Shown here in pieces: positions 1-13,000 of a DNA stretch of 64,000 bases. A model generated the notes under the pieces. It was given only the letters and a program-made list of their open reading frames with translations. It ran no database searches and was not told where the DNA came from. Numbering within the stretch: the first letter of the stretch is position 1; each line of letters starts with the position of its first letter. Location: positions 26,968,350-27,032,349 of the forward strand of contig CM055608.1 in NCBI GenBank assembly GCA_029379385.1, in the 5' to 3' direction. Origin of the DNA: Quillaja saponaria. Its lineage: Eukaryota > Streptophyta > Magnoliopsida > Fabales > Quillajaceae. A program made the position numbers and the translations under genes.

Positions 1-311
1 TTATCCTCATATTTTATTTTTATTTTTTAAAATTTTACATCTGTAAACCTTCAAACTTGTCCTCGAAAACTGTTCTCAATGATACAAGTTTGGAACTGCC
101 TATCAAATAGAGAAAGAGGCTAATAGACCCAATCTTTCAATACAATATATATATATATATGTGTGTGTGTGTGTCATGATGAATTACCAGCTGAATCTCT
201 TCATCAATAGTCAACAGACATATTTTTGTTTGCTCTCACAATTCTGCACTTGGTTTTCGTGAAAAGGATGGATATTGGTTACAACATTTTGTTTGTGTAT
301 TTTCTTTGCAG
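1..311. other. Upstream intron of the ABCG gene (window edge)
   Basis: This stretch has no coding signal of its own. It ends in a splice acceptor (CAG at 309-311) directly before the first visible ABCG exon, so I read it as intron of that gene. It holds a (TA)n/(TG)n microsatellite at about 145-174. The exons for the transporter's N-terminal part must lie to the left of the window. Confidence 0.6.
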
Positions 312-3300
312 CATGCTTCAAGTTGGCTTCCTGTAATCCAAAAACGGCAAACCAAAATATTCATTTCTACGGGATAATTCTTATTGTAAGTGGTTTCCTG
401 TCCAGTATATTGAATGAAAGGTTGATTATCGTTCTTGATCCTTCTATGCTTCCTTTTTTTCACTTTTTCCCCTTTTAGTTCAGGACTGAAATCATTTGCT
501 TAGTTTTAGTTTCTCAATTTCTTGTACTTTATTAAAATTAAAATTATAAAACCAAGATTTTTCTGTTAGTATTCTTCATTAGCTTTTTGTTTTTGTATGT
601 TCTCTTTTAACAAAATCAATTTTGTTTTCCTAGAAATAAAATGAAACATATCATTAGACTTAGAAGTAAAATCTTTCTTTGGTCTGCATTTCCTTCTGAA
701 AGTATCAAGGGAGGAGAATGGGGTACTTTTTTTAATTTAATAACTGAATATCGTTTCTTTTTTAAGTCCTGCTTATGGTATTGGTGTTGCTTGCCCTTGT
801 AGGCCGGATTGAGTACTCTGCTGCTGATAATTTATAACTGTTCTGACCATGTACTCTCTGCTCGGGAAAGAAGACAGGCTAAATCCAGGGAAGCTGCAGC
901 AAGACATGCAAGAGAAACTGCACAAGCACGTGACAGGTGGAAATCAGCAAAGAATGTTGCTAAGAAGAGTAAAGTGGGATTGCAAGAGCAGCTATCTCGC
1001 ACATTTTCACGAAAAAAAACTGTAAGGCAACCAGAGCCGCTGAAGATTCTAGGCCAAGCTAAACCTGGAACAGATGATGCTTTGTTGCCTCCAGGTACTT
1101 CAAGCGCATCAGAACAGTCGGCAGCAACTTCAAAAGGAAAGAAAAAGGAACCTAGTAACCTTACTAAAATGTTGCATTCCCTTGAGAGTGACCCAAATAG
1201 CGATGAAGGCTTTGCTATGCAAATTGGAGACAAAAATATTAAAAAGCAGATGCCAAAAGGTAAGTTGCATACTACTCACAGCCAAATTTTCAAATATGCA
1301 TATGGTCAGCTTGAGAAGGAGAAAGCACAGCAAAACAAGAACCTCACTTTCTCAGGAGTAATTTCAATGGCTACTGGTAGTGAGACCAGGACTAGGCCTC
1401 CGATTGAGGTAGCTTTCAAAGATCTGACTCTCACTTTGAAAGGGAAAAATAAACATCTTATGAGGTGTGTGACAGGGAAAATAATGCCTGGTCGAGTTTC
1501 AGCTGTCATGGGTCCATCAGGGGCTGGAAAAACAACTTTTCTTTCTGCTTTGGCAGGAAAAGTAACAGGATGCACAATGAGAGGCTCAATTTTTATAAAT
1601 GGAAAATCTGAATCCATACACTCTTACAAGAAAATTATTGGTTTTGTGCCACAAGATGATATTGTTCACGGGAACTTGACAGTGGAGGAAAATCTTCGTT
1701 TCAGTGCAAGATGCAGGTATATGATTAGCTCTGAAAACTTGACTTCCAGTTGTCTTTCTGTCCATTCTCGAGGTCTATATGTGGCCTTCTTTATCATTCA
1801 TGATTCACTGTCACTTGAATTGAAGCTTATGATAAATGAAGGCTCTTTATTTTATGTGATGCGCTGCTGAAGACTAAAATTTCCATTATCTATCTTCATT
1901 TTCGCCATTTAAATGGGGACTCAGTAGTCTCTGATTTTATTACTTTAAATTAGGAATGCATGACTCTGTCCGACATTCTGGGTTCCATCTGAATGATTGA
2001 CTCTATCAAATTAAACTCAATTAATGGTGATTGGCCTGATGTTACAATTAACAGTATCGAGTCTGCCAAGTATCCATCGATTCTTCCCTCCCCCGGATCC
2101 CTTTGCAAACTGGAACCACTTTATAGTGATAATTATTCAGAAGATATTTTAGCAGAACCATGTGTAGGTTGTTTTCCCTCCTTACGATTTATGGGGACAC
2201 TCACTAACAATTTATTGTTCCATCTTATAATGTTCTAAATGTGGGAAAAGAATTGAAGGAAACTCATGACATAGTTCGAGTTATCTTATTACAAAATTGC
2301 CTACCTTACATGATAACTAATCATGAATTCTAGTAGCTACAAATTCCATGATCAAAATCTGCAACGCTAAGTATGTTACTCATATGAGAACTTTCTTCTT
2401 GCAACTTCCTTCAGCATACAATTTATAATCCAGATTGGTTGGGCTTTTCGTCACTTGAAATTGCCTGAATAGTTGAACTTTTTCTGCTATTGAGATTGCC
2501 ACATTGGTTGAACAAATATATAGTTGTTTTATTAAATTATTCTGGGATTAACATCTACAGTGTTTTTCTGTTTGTTTGTTCTCTGCTGACTGTATTTCAT
2601 TTCTATGGTTGTTCATTAATATTGGAGACTATCTGCCGACATGCCAAAACCAGATAAAGTTCTGGTTGTGGAAAGAGTGATCGAGTCGTTGGGACTACAG
2701 GCAGTTAGGGATTCCTTAGTTGGGACAGTAGAGAAGCGAGGCATATCTGGCGGCCAGAGAAAACGTGTAAATGTAGGACTAGAGATGGTGATGGAACCGT
2801 CTTTGCTAATCTTAGATGAGCCTACATCTGGTTTGGACAGTTCATCTTCCAATTTACTGCTCAGAGCACTTCGACGAGAATCTCTTGAAGGAGTAAACAT
2901 CTGCATGGTAGTTCACCAACCAAGGTAATGCTCTTTTGTCTCTTTACATTATATATTATGTATGTATGTATGTACATGTATACAGAGTTTCTCTATGGTC
3001 AAACTTATATACCCCAGTAGCTCATCAAAGAGTAATTTTTTTCTTTGATAAGAACATCAAACAAACAAAGAGAAGTTAGATAGCATGTCCTTTCCTTTTG
3101 TTTCTGCTATGGTACTAGCCTTTCTGCTTTTCTTCTTGAGTTGCCTAGTGAGTCAAATACTCTACCAAATTACATGTATACGGACGGAGTTTCACTGTGG
3201 TCAAACTATATACCTCAGTAGCCCAACAAAGAGTAGCATTTTTCTTTGCTAAGAACTACAAACAACCAAAGAAAAGTTAGATACCCTGTCCTTTCCTTCT

Positions 3301-6300
3301 GTTTCTGTTATGGTACTAGCCTTTGTTCTGTCTTCTTGAGTGGCTTAGTGAGTCAAATACTCTACCAAATTTCCACTATAACAAAAGTTATTCTCCTACT
3401 TGAAGAAACTGCAGACACTACTGTTAGGAAGCACCTTTCTCTTTTTCATACTTGTCCTCTGCCTACTTTCATTTTTTAATAAACTTTCACTCCAAAAATA
3501 CATAGACATGTTCAGTAAATACTCAAGAATCCTCATATTTCCTTGACATACTAGAAGAGAGGAAAATCATTTATACAGCCATTGTTACTGAATGCAAACT
3601 TCACCAGTGCAAATTATGATTTCATAATTATACCAGTTTAAGATAATGATGCTATCAACGAACTTTAATAAATTCTCAGGAACTACATGCCTGTGAGTCT
3701 GTGACTTAGGATCTGCTACCAGCCTACCAAGGCTAAACATATATTCCTGTCCTGCTCTTGCTAATTTTTCCTTTTTTTTTTTTTTTTTGGGTCATACAGC
3801 TATACTTTGTTCAAGATGTTTGATGATTTAATCCTTCTAGCTAAAGGTGGTCTTACTGTGTATCACGGATCTGTAAAAAAAGTGGAAGAATATTTTTCAG
3901 GCATCGGTATCACCGTACCAGAGCGTGTTAACCCTCCAGACCATTTCATTGACATTCTTGAGGGTATTGTAAAACCAAGTTCTGGTGTGACTCATGAACA
4001 GCTTCCCATCAGATGGATGCTTCATAATGGTTACCCAGTACCACCAGATATGCTTCAATATGCTGATCAAATTGCCGCATCTTCGTCTGCTTCAAATCCA
4101 AGTGACACTAGAAACAATATTGATGGCACTGAGCAGTCTTTTGCTGGAGATTTGTGGGAGGATATGATGAGTAATGTTGAGATGCATCGAGACCATCTAG
4201 AGCATAACTTCTTAATTAAATCAAAGGATTTATCCAACCGAACAACTCCTGGTGTAGCCCGACAGTATAGATACTTCCTTGGAAGGTAGTAAATTATTAT
4301 ACATATATATAGTATGCATGTTTGTATATGTATCTGTATATACATACATATGTATGTAAGTGTGGATTTATATAATAAATTTAGAAACAAACATGGAAGA
4401 TCAACCAACACTACTAGATTTCTAGTACCTTCTAAGCAAGCTTACAAGCTTGCCAATCTGTTCATATAATGGTTACTGAATGTTTGGCAGGACTGAAGTT
4501 ATATCATCCCAGGGTGACAAACATTTTACACAACTTTCTCCTCAAATATAACATTTTGGTTGGCTCAAAACATTATATCCTAAATGTTACCTATACTTTC
4601 TTTTCTTTTTCATTCCTAGCATTCACTGCAGCAATGGGCGGTAGGTATTAATTTGACAATGCATTACTATTAGTGCTTCCAGCATGCTTTTTCTTACTTA
4701 ATCTTGTCTATTTTGAAATTCAACTTCATAATTTATTTTTTAAAAGAGTGGTGTGCCCTTCTTCGCCTACTCAAATTTGTTGACATTCATTACTTACTAC
4801 TTAGGTATGTTTCTTTCAGGGTTGGTAAGCAGCGTCTACGAGAAGCTAAAATACTAGCAGTTGACTATCTGATTTTATTACTTGCCGGTGCTTGCTTAGG
4901 AACTTTAGCTAAAGTGAACGATGAAACGTTTGGATCCCTTGGCTATACTTACACTGTCATTGCAGTTTGTAAGTTGGAAACACAATTTTTGATGCTTATG
5001 ACATGTTATTATTCAATATGACTTCCCTTTTTCTGTTCTTTTTTCCATTAGCAATGAGTATGTTATTTTCTTCCATTCAAAACAATCTTTATTAATTTCA
5101 ACATCTAGAATGACAAATTCTCATATCTTTTACTAATGATAAAGTCCTGTTTCTGCAATTTGCATAATCATGGGTTAGATGTTTCCTTATTTGTCCTTTG
5201 TCATTCATTGCTTCTTTGTAGCTCTACTATGCAAGATTGCTGCATTGAGATCATTTTCTCTGGATAAATTAACGTACTTGAGAGAGAGTGCAGCTGGGAT
5301 CAGCAGCCTGGCACATTTTATGTCCAAAGATACAGTGGATCATTTCAACACGCTTGTCAAACCTTTGGTTTATCTATCCATGTTTTATTTCTTCAACAAT
5401 CCGAGATCCTCCTTTCTGGATAATTACATTGTTTTGGTTTGCCTGGTGTACTGTGTGACTGGCATGGCCTACGCTTTAGCCCTTTACCTTGATCCTAGTC
5501 CTGCACAGCTGGTAAACAAATTAAGGAATATCACATAAACCTACTTAGTTCATATTGATATATGTTCTCTTAATTTTTCTAATGTTACAGATAACAAGTA
5601 CACTTTTCTGTCTTTCTTTCTCGCAGTGGTCAGTGCTTCTTCCTGTTGTCTTGACCCTGGTAGCGAATCAAGATAAAGATAGTGGACTTGTGAAGCAGCT
5701 TGAAAATCTTTGCTACACAAAATGGGCTCTAGAGGCCTTTGTCATTGCAAATGCTGAAAGGTCTGTTATCCTTGTTTCTTTTCCCTTGTTAAAGAGTAAC
5801 ACGTGGATGCATTTGTTACTCAAATATGCATGTGCATGCGAGGTCCTACTGTCAATATAGACTCATTCATTGCACACGTCTTCATGTAACTCTGAACTTT
5901 CTTGTTGGGCATTCAGTTATGAGTTCCATTTACTTGGAGCCACATTGCTCCCTATAGTGAACAGAATCGCATAGTTAAATGATTTATTAAGGATTTAATT
6001 CTCAAAGTTGCATGAAACCTAGCTATATGTAGAGCAATTACGCAAGTTGAAACTTATCTACCTTGTGGTTTCTTTGTATTATCCATCAATTCCTATAGTG
6101 ACTTATTTTAAGAGATCTAGATAAGTCTTCCAGAAAGACAAGACTCAATAGCTGGAAAAGATTTCACGTCCAAGATGATGTCTCCTAGATACTGCTTGGT
6201 GCTATTGTTCGTAGTTTGTTGCATATATATAAACCTTTGCCAGATGACACCTTATGTATGTGGAATTGGTTTCGCTTTTAATTTTAGTATTTAACTTTTG

Positions 6301-6476
6301 AATCTGCTCTATTCCTCAGGTATTCCGGGGTATGGCTGATAACTCGGTGTGGTTCGCTAATGGAAAGTGGCTATGATCTTCATGATTGGAATCTTTGTCT
6401 AGCTGTCCTCATTTTGACTGGTGTAATTAGCCGTATTGTTGCTTTCTTTTGTATGATAACCTTCAAAAAGAAATGA
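312..6476 (+). CDS. ABCG: ABCG (white-brown complex) half-transporter, ABCG24/ABCG28 type, 5'-partial
   Basis: This is an ATP-driven membrane exporter of the plant ABCG half-size class, which dimerises to move lipids or other hydrophobic cargo. The substrate cannot be told from sequence. The exons I place are 312-385, 803-1716, 2628-2924, 3800-4285, 4820-4968, 5222-5511, 5627-5760 and 6320-6476, ending in TGA. All junctions are GT-AG and phases agree, giving 832 residues. A membrane segment ([10 protein letters not shown]) is followed by a basic linker ([11 protein letters not shown]), typical of the ABCG24/28 subgroup. Then come Walker A (GPSGAGKTT, about residue 260), the signature (SGGQRKR, about 370), Walker B ([12 protein letters not shown]) and an H-loop (VVHQPR). 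Four exons of C-terminal membrane domain follow, including [10 protein letters not shown] and a basic end (FKKK). Subgroup members are about 1,100 residues, so roughly 270 N-terminal residues lie off the window. No lesion is seen. Confidence 0.93.
2974..3374 (+). repeat. Tandem duplication of ~200 bp in an ABCG intron
   Basis: Two adjacent copies lie at about 2974-3174 and 3175-3374. Both contain GAGTTTC, then ATGGTCAAAC or GTGGTCAAAC, then AAAGAGTA, then GTTAGATA, then TGTCCTTTCCTT, then ATGGTACTAGCCT, and end with GTGAGTCAAATACTC. The copies differ at scattered sites and small indels, so the duplication is not very recent. It sits in the intron after the ATPase exon and leaves the splice sites intact. 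Confidence 0.85.
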
Positions 6477-7220
6477 GTAAGCAGGAAACAAGTCAATCTG
6501 CAGCTTTGTACCTAGTTTACAATTCATAGAAGTTCAATGTCAATGCCCTTGTACAGACTAGCAGTCAGTTTTAACTATTCAAAATGCAGGCTAATAGTAC
6601 ATAGATCTCATGATTCATCAGTCCATTTTTTGCTCTTTTTTTTTTTTTTTTGGTGAGTTGCCACTGGCCAGTGGTCTTGTAGAATAATATCCTCCAAATT
6701 GCTTCACAAGTTCTCGCAATCTAAGCAACTTTGTTAACTTGTACAAGTCATTGGACTGCCACCCAGTTGGTCAAGGGACCTCAGGTCAAATGTTCCATCC
6801 TCCTCTTTCATTAAATTAAATAATAGTAACTCTAAATTTCAACCCCAAAAAAAAAAAAAAAAAACTTCTAAAAAAATATTCTTTGTCAAGGAGAATATAT
6901 AATTTTTAGGAGCTCTTATTTTTGAAATGTTTTAATTTTTATAATTATATTTATTTTATTTTAATAGATATTTTAAGAATATTCTACTTAAATTTTGTAA
7001 CGAGTGCATTTAATTAGTATTAAATTACAAAAATTATTTTAGCTAACAATATTTTATTACGGTCTTAGTGATATATAATAAATAACATGCTATTTAAAAA
7101 TGTTTTGAATATTAATTATTCTATTTTTTGCCTAACACATACAAATTAATGTACTTATTTCATTAAAAATTCATTTCTATATGACGTGCCATAGCACAGT
7201 TTTACGTGCCAAGCGAAACC
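6477..7220. other. Intergenic spacer between the ABCG and translin genes
   Basis: This holds the ABCG 3' UTR, a SINE-like insertion (listed separately), AT-rich sequence and the translin promoter. I see no clear TATA box at the expected distance before the translin start, so that promoter may be TATA-less. No open frame here looks like a gene. Confidence 0.5.
6749..6864 (+). mobile_element. tRNA-derived SINE-like insertion with poly(A) tail
   Basis: The stretch starts with a tRNA-like Pol III A box (CCACCCAGTTGGTCAAG). About 20 bases later comes a B-box-like motif (GGTCAAATGTTCC). A short body follows and it ends in an A run at 6846-6864. This layout fits a tRNA-headed SINE in the + orientation. 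I could not find a convincing target-site duplication, so the exact ends are uncertain. Confidence 0.5.
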
Positions 7221-10200
7221 ATGAAATATATGAAATCAGCGTTTCGAAACGCCCATTTCACAATCTCTCGCTTCTTAAACCCTAACCCCTTGATCCCCTC
7301 CATACTCGATTCAGTTCCCTCGCTGCCCACTATCAGGGTTTCGCCATCGTTTCTTAGGCCTCGCTTTAGTGTTGAAGAAACGTTTCGATTTCTATCGCAG
7401 GCTTATTTCCCCTCTTTTGCAATGGCGGGTGGTGACCATCCCGCGACTACGTCGTTTGAGTCACTGGAGAAACAGTTTGAGGACTTTCGCATGCAGCTGG
7501 AAGAGTCAGGGGGTTTAGGCGACAGAATTCGAGCTGTTGTGTTGGAGATTGAGTCTACCATTAGGCTCATGCATGCCAGCCTTCTTCTGGTCCATCAGTC
7601 TCGTCCCACACCTGGTACTTTGCATTTTCCTTATACTTCGTGGATTTTGAGGTCCTATGTATGTGCTATGCTTGATTGTTAAGAAAATGGAGCGAAAATA
7701 GGTTCATTGTTTGAAACCGTAACAGAGGTTTAAAATAAATGAAGGACTAAACTTATTGATTCTTCTGTTTCCCCTCTTTTCTTTTTTCATTTTATTTGGA
7801 GCAGTTTCTGAGTTGTGATTGAACAGAGAATTTTCATAGGTGTTATAATTTATTCTCCTTATGTTTCCGAGCAACCAAACAAGTTTTAAGCTTGCTACTG
7901 TAAATTAGTTTGCATGATGAGTAAATTCTTATTTGTTTATCTCTTTTGGAGTAGAGCTCTTAGAGAAAGCTAAGACTCAGATTCCTGTGCTGAAGGAACT
8001 TTACAATCGGCTTGCAGAAGTTCACCGAGAATGCCCCGGGAGATACTATAGGTGATTAAGATATATTATGAATTTCATTCTGTTCTGGTGGCAATTTTGT
8101 TTTTATGGTTTGTGATTTGTCTTTGTTGTCTGATAACGTAGGCACCATGGTGACTGGAGGAGTCAGACACAGTCTGTAGTTTCACTGCTGACTTTTATGC
8201 ACTGGATAGAAACAGGAAGTCTTCTTATGCATTTGGATATTGAGGAAAAACTTGGATGTAAGTCTTAATAAACTATTATTTTTTTCATTTTCCCCATAGG
8301 GGATCTGACTGAAGATGGGCAGAATAATGCATATTGGTTGTATTTGGTGATACATTGGTTAGCGGAATCGCTGTCTTGATTGTTTTGCTTGAACATTGAA
8401 CTACATGCATATTGCATCCCCTTCACCACTTCCACAAAGTAAAGAAAAAGGAACTCCATACAGGGGAAGAACAATGCAGCCAATAGAGCGCTCTGCATAA
8501 TATATAGTTATTATCTACTAGATTTAGATAGTTGTTTCTCCATAATAAAAGCCTAATTTGTGTTACACTGTTACTTGAATTTTCTTTTGAAAAAACAGTT
8601 CCGCTATCTACACATCTTATTCTAAAGGCTTCCATACCTTCCTAAATCAAATGATAATCTGTATGGTAATTGAGAAGTAGTTGTTAAGGTCTAAAGGAGA
8701 TGTAAAAGGTAGGTGCTTAGTGGACTTACCCTTTAAAAAATCAGCAAGTAACTGGGGGCAGACCGGTTAAATGAGCTACCCATTATTTTAGAGAGAATCA
8801 GGTTTCACATAGACTCATATCAAGTTAATGCTCACAAATATGCAGATAAAATAGAGACCAAAAGCCAGAATAGAATAGTTATGTAGAGCTATGCTTTTAA
8901 TGCTTATTTATACATGCATATGAAAATAAGATAATTGGAGAATGATCAATTTCAGCTATTAATTATAAGAAACTCTTGATATGTTGATGTGAACACACCC
9001 TCTCCTTTACATGTGTCACATCCATTCATCTCATCTTTTTTTTTTTTTTTCTCTTCTATTGGGTGTACTGTTGAGACACCCTTTTTCTGGGAGTTGGTGT
9101 TGCTGATTTTCTGTCTTGTGTCTAAACTGGAATGAAGGAACAAAAAAATGCATACTGTTTAAGTTTTCACTTGCTTTCAACACTTTATGCTATGCTTCTT
9201 TTTCCAGAAAATAAATTACACGAGGCCTTTAAGTGCATGCCATGTTTCTGTCATCTTTACTTCCATAGCTTTTAAACAATTTTGCAGTGAACAATTTGGA
9301 GTTTGGTCTGGATATTGAGGACTATCTAGTTGGTGAGTATTCCAACTATTTGCATCAAGTTGCCTCTGTGAGATGCTCATTTCTGTTGTGATAATATTGT
9401 ATCATAATGACTTACTCTTCATGTGAACTACGAGTCAGGTATATGTCTTTCCTGTTGTGTGAGCATAGGCTTGATTGGGGAAGACTATAGAGCTTTCATT
9501 GGTAAAAGCTGACTAGTTTTGCATGCTTTATCGTGTGAACACTAATTCCACTTTGATTCAGAAGAATCCAATAGAGGTGGAAAGTATAAAGGAGCACAGT
9601 AACCTAATACTCTGTTACTCTCAGTTGTTGGGGTTTGACAGATTATAACCTGTATGCATAATTGTTGAAACGTCTGTTTTATTTTAATCTTTATAATCAT
9701 TGTTACTCTAATATTTATTATAGGTTAACCCAAATCCCACAATTTTATAATTTTATCCCTGTGGACTACATGGCCATTGGGAAGTCCTGTCAAGTTACTT
9801 GCCAGTTTTTTGTTAATCTGTAGATAGTTAGCAAGACATTAGTATACATGGGTTCTTTCTCTGGTGGTTGCTCTGATGTATAAACCTTTTGATTGTACAG
9901 GTGTCTGTTTCATGTCAAATGAATTGGTAAGAACTGTTTTCCCCAAAACTCGAATGTTGTTTCTTGTTCATGCAAACTGAAGCCCTTCTTTTATAGACTT
10001 TGGGCTAGAAATGGGTAATGTTGCTCATTGAGTGGCATATTCACATAAAGGGCTTAGTTTGGTACACAGGAATGGCCATTTCATTCCATGCATGATTTCA
10101 TGGAATGATTATTTTTTTCATTTGGTACGTTTTTAGCCTCATAATACTCAAACTCACCTAAGGGGGTGAGATTGCTCATTCCTATTTCTATGGAATCGGT

Positions 10201-11564
10201 TTAGTTCAATTAAATAATATAAAAATCATTCTATCATATAAAATAAAAAATTTAATATTAATAAAATAATATTATTATAAAAAATTAATTAAATATACTA
10301 ATTATTTAATTTAGTCAAATGACCAAAATACCATTCATATTATAGTAAATAATATAATTATAAATAAATAATTAGTAGATGAATTTTTAACTAAAATATT
10401 AATATTAATAAATAACCTAAAAAAATGTAATAATAATAATTAATTACTTAATAATAAATAAACTAATAATATAACTTTTTTTAAAATTAAGAAATATATT
10501 TATTTCATAAATTATGTTTCATTTTTATTACTTTTATCTATTGAGGGATATTTTGGTCATTTTAGCATAATTTTTATATTATTTTATTTATAAAAACTAC
10601 ATAAAAAAATAAATAGAATAAAATTATTATTCCTCACCAACGCTACCAAACAATGGAATGAAATGACCATTTCATTCCACTTGCATTTTGTTTTTATTCT
10701 CTTTCTTATTCTAATTTCACAAAAATCATTATTGCGTACCAAATTAGTACTAAAAGATTATCAAATGAGTTCTAAACTTTAAGGTGACAACTGACGCCAC
10801 ATCATAATGTGACTTTGCAGCCAAGGTATGTTGTAAACCAGGTCATTGCTGGGGACTATGATTGCCCAAGGAAGGTGTTGAAGTTCTTAACTGATCTTCA
10901 TGCTGCATTCCTTATGCTTAATCTCCGGAATGATTTTCTGCGGAAGAAGTTCGATGGTATGCTCCTTATTTTAATTCATCTCCTATATTATCATCTTTAT
11001 TTCCTATTGTCACTCTCGCACTATCATCAGGTACATTATCATTATAATCACATACAGATAACACATAATATAACTGCACCTACACAAATACTAGGTATCT
11101 AGTATAAGATATATATAAATCATCACAGTCCTCCTTTTCTTCTCTAGCATCTGGTAGCCTTACACTAAAAGAAAATAAGGCAAATATAGCAATCGAGCTG
11201 CTCCAAATTCTCTCTCTTTATGAAATTTTAAATTGTTTCTTTTGTTTCTAATGGCAGACAGGTCCTTTCCACAGTAACTAAATCCAACTTAACTGCATTA
11301 TATATGTTTCTGACAAGTTGTTTATTTTTGAGGTGCAACATTCAAATCCTTGTGTCTTCATTGGAATGAATTTGCACTTCCCTTCTTCTGCTACACAAAT
11401 TGATTTACATTATTTGTATACAATCTCTTAGATGGGATCCTCCTCCACTGTTTGCAGGAATGAAGGATGACCTAAGAAGGGTCGAAGAAGTTTACTATGA
11501 TGTCAAGATCCGGGCCTTGGTGGCCAATGGTGAGTTAAATGGAGATCGAGGAACCCAAGGGTAA
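7221..11564 (+). CDS. TSN: Translin (C3PO subunit), with N-terminal extension
   Basis: Translin is a single-stranded nucleic-acid-binding protein. With TRAX it forms the octameric C3PO endoribonuclease that processes small RNAs and tRNA fragments. Exons are 7221-7614, 7955-8051, 8142-8257, 9288-9332, 9901-9926, 10821-10956 and 11458-11564 (TAA). They total 921 nt, an exact 306 codons plus stop, and all phases match. Recognisable blocks are SFESLEKQF, HRECPGRYYR, HHGDWRSQTQ, DIEDYLVG, PRYVVNQVIAGDYD, FLTDLHAAF, DFLRKKFDGMKDDLRRVEEVYYD and a short tail, all in family order. The first 67 residues (start ATG 7221) are rich in Arg, Ser, Phe and Pro with almost no acids, resembling an organelle transit peptide. 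A second in-frame ATG at 7422 (MAGGDHP) would give a 239-residue protein, the usual animal length. An AATAAA motif lies at 11629. The gene looks intact. Confidence 0.95.
10048..10757. mobile_element. MITE-like DNA transposon in the translin intron before exon 6
   Basis: Imperfect terminal inverted repeats bound a roughly 710-bp, very AT-rich segment. The left end reads CTTAGTTTGGTAC and the right end, reverse complemented, reads ACTAATTTGGTAC. Both ends also carry the subterminal motif CATTTCATTCCA. There is no coding capacity and no clear target duplication. It is most like a hAT-type non-autonomous element, but the superfamily is a guess. Confidence 0.6.
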
Positions 11565-12900
11565 TCTTAGGTCAATAATTCTGTATACTAGAGCAGGATG
11601 TTTCTCTGTTGTATGAACTCTATATAAAAATAAATTTACCAATGGTAGACAAAGGGAAGGAAAAGTAGTTTTGCAGGAAAATAATGCAATTTTGTCAATC
11701 TCGCTTGTCCACACCATGGATAAATCAACATCCTAGTCCCTGCATACAAGGTTTGTAGGTTGTTGCAGCAATGTGCTGATGTTGATTGATCTGGACTTTG
11801 TATTAAATTTCTTACTACAACTATTAGCTGTTCTTAATATGTGATTTGAATGTTCAACAACCACTGCATTTGTGGATTGCTTCGAAGGTAAATTGGGTAA
11901 CACTGGAATAACACCATAGGCACTTCCTAGTTCCTTGCTACTTCTACCTTTCATTGTAAATCTATGGGGTTGGGAATTAAGATACATGAGATCTCATTTG
12001 CTCTCCTTTGTTACAGCCCTTTTTCTTTGTTCTTCTGTTGAGTAGTTGAACGAGATTAAATAAATTCTCTAGAGATTGTAGCGTCACAAGCATCTTTGTT
12101 TCATTTATTCAATGACACTGACATCTTGGAAGACATGGATGATCTTGTGAGTTGCTTTGTCATTTTGTCGTGGTTTAATTATTTATTAATTAACAGTGAC
12201 TAGGCTACTGATTTTGGATACTAAAATCTTCAACGACTCTGGTTACCTACCACCATTTCTTTGATGAGGTCGAAGGCAATATCAAATTTGTACTAGATAG
12301 AACGAATATTAATTATATGGGAACCGGTTTCAGTTCTAGTTAGTTTTTCGATCAGCTTATTTTAATTAATTCATCTCTTCTGATAGAAAATTAAGTAATT
12401 GTTAAATGCATTTAATTAAGGAGAAATAAATAAATTAGCATCATAAGGCAGTATTATTTATGCAGACAATTCTCAGAACAGATTACATTCCATAAATACT
12501 AAAAATGTTAATGATTCTAAGACATTTTTAAGTTTATTTGTATAGCAGCATTACTACTATTTTTTTAATAGTAATAAAAAGACAATTATTGTGCACCAAA
12601 AAAAGAAAAGAAAAAAAAGAAGACAATTATTGAGACCTACTTCAATCAAAGGGACGTCTGGGGCTGGTTGCACAAATCACTAACACCAAACACGGCGTTA
12701 TGTTTAGCAAACAAAGAAAAAAAACACGGCGTTACCACCGTTAACAACGCCAAGCGATGATGACCGTAAACAATGAACCTCTAATATTCTCCACGTGTCT
12801 TTAGGTCTTTGCGGACTTCAAACGCACAATTCATTGCAACTTTGGTGAAAGAAAATCCATTTGGATTCCGTCGAATAAAAACGCACCTCCATTTCCCTCT
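11565..12900. other. Spacer between the translin and TRF-like genes
   Basis: This contains the translin 3' UTR (AATAAA near 11629) and an AT-rich spacer. Near 12780-12900 there is a more GC-balanced stretch that probably belongs to the promoter and 5' UTR of the TRF-like gene. Short A-rich runs occur near 12597-12620. No gene-like open frame was found. Confidence 0.5.
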
Positions 12901-12975
12901 ATCTCTCCGTTTTGCGTGGCTTTTTGGCGGTTTTAGGCTTTTCCGTTTCGAACATTCGCTCGAATTTTTCTGACA

Positions 12976-13000
12976 TCTCTCTCTCTCTCTCTCTCTCTTC
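12976..13000 (+). repeat. (CT)n tract in the probable 5' UTR of the TRF-like gene
   Basis: A run of about a dozen CT units lies just upstream of a likely 5' UTR intron (donor after TTCAAG). CT-rich tracts are common in plant 5' leaders near the transcription start. The next good acceptor in front of the coding start is at about 13939 (TGTAG). Confidence 0.5.

Noticed and set aside
1717..1870. ABCG protein ending at 1870
   Set aside because: This is read-through past the donor at 1717. Splicing to 2628 restores the ABC signature and Walker B in frame.
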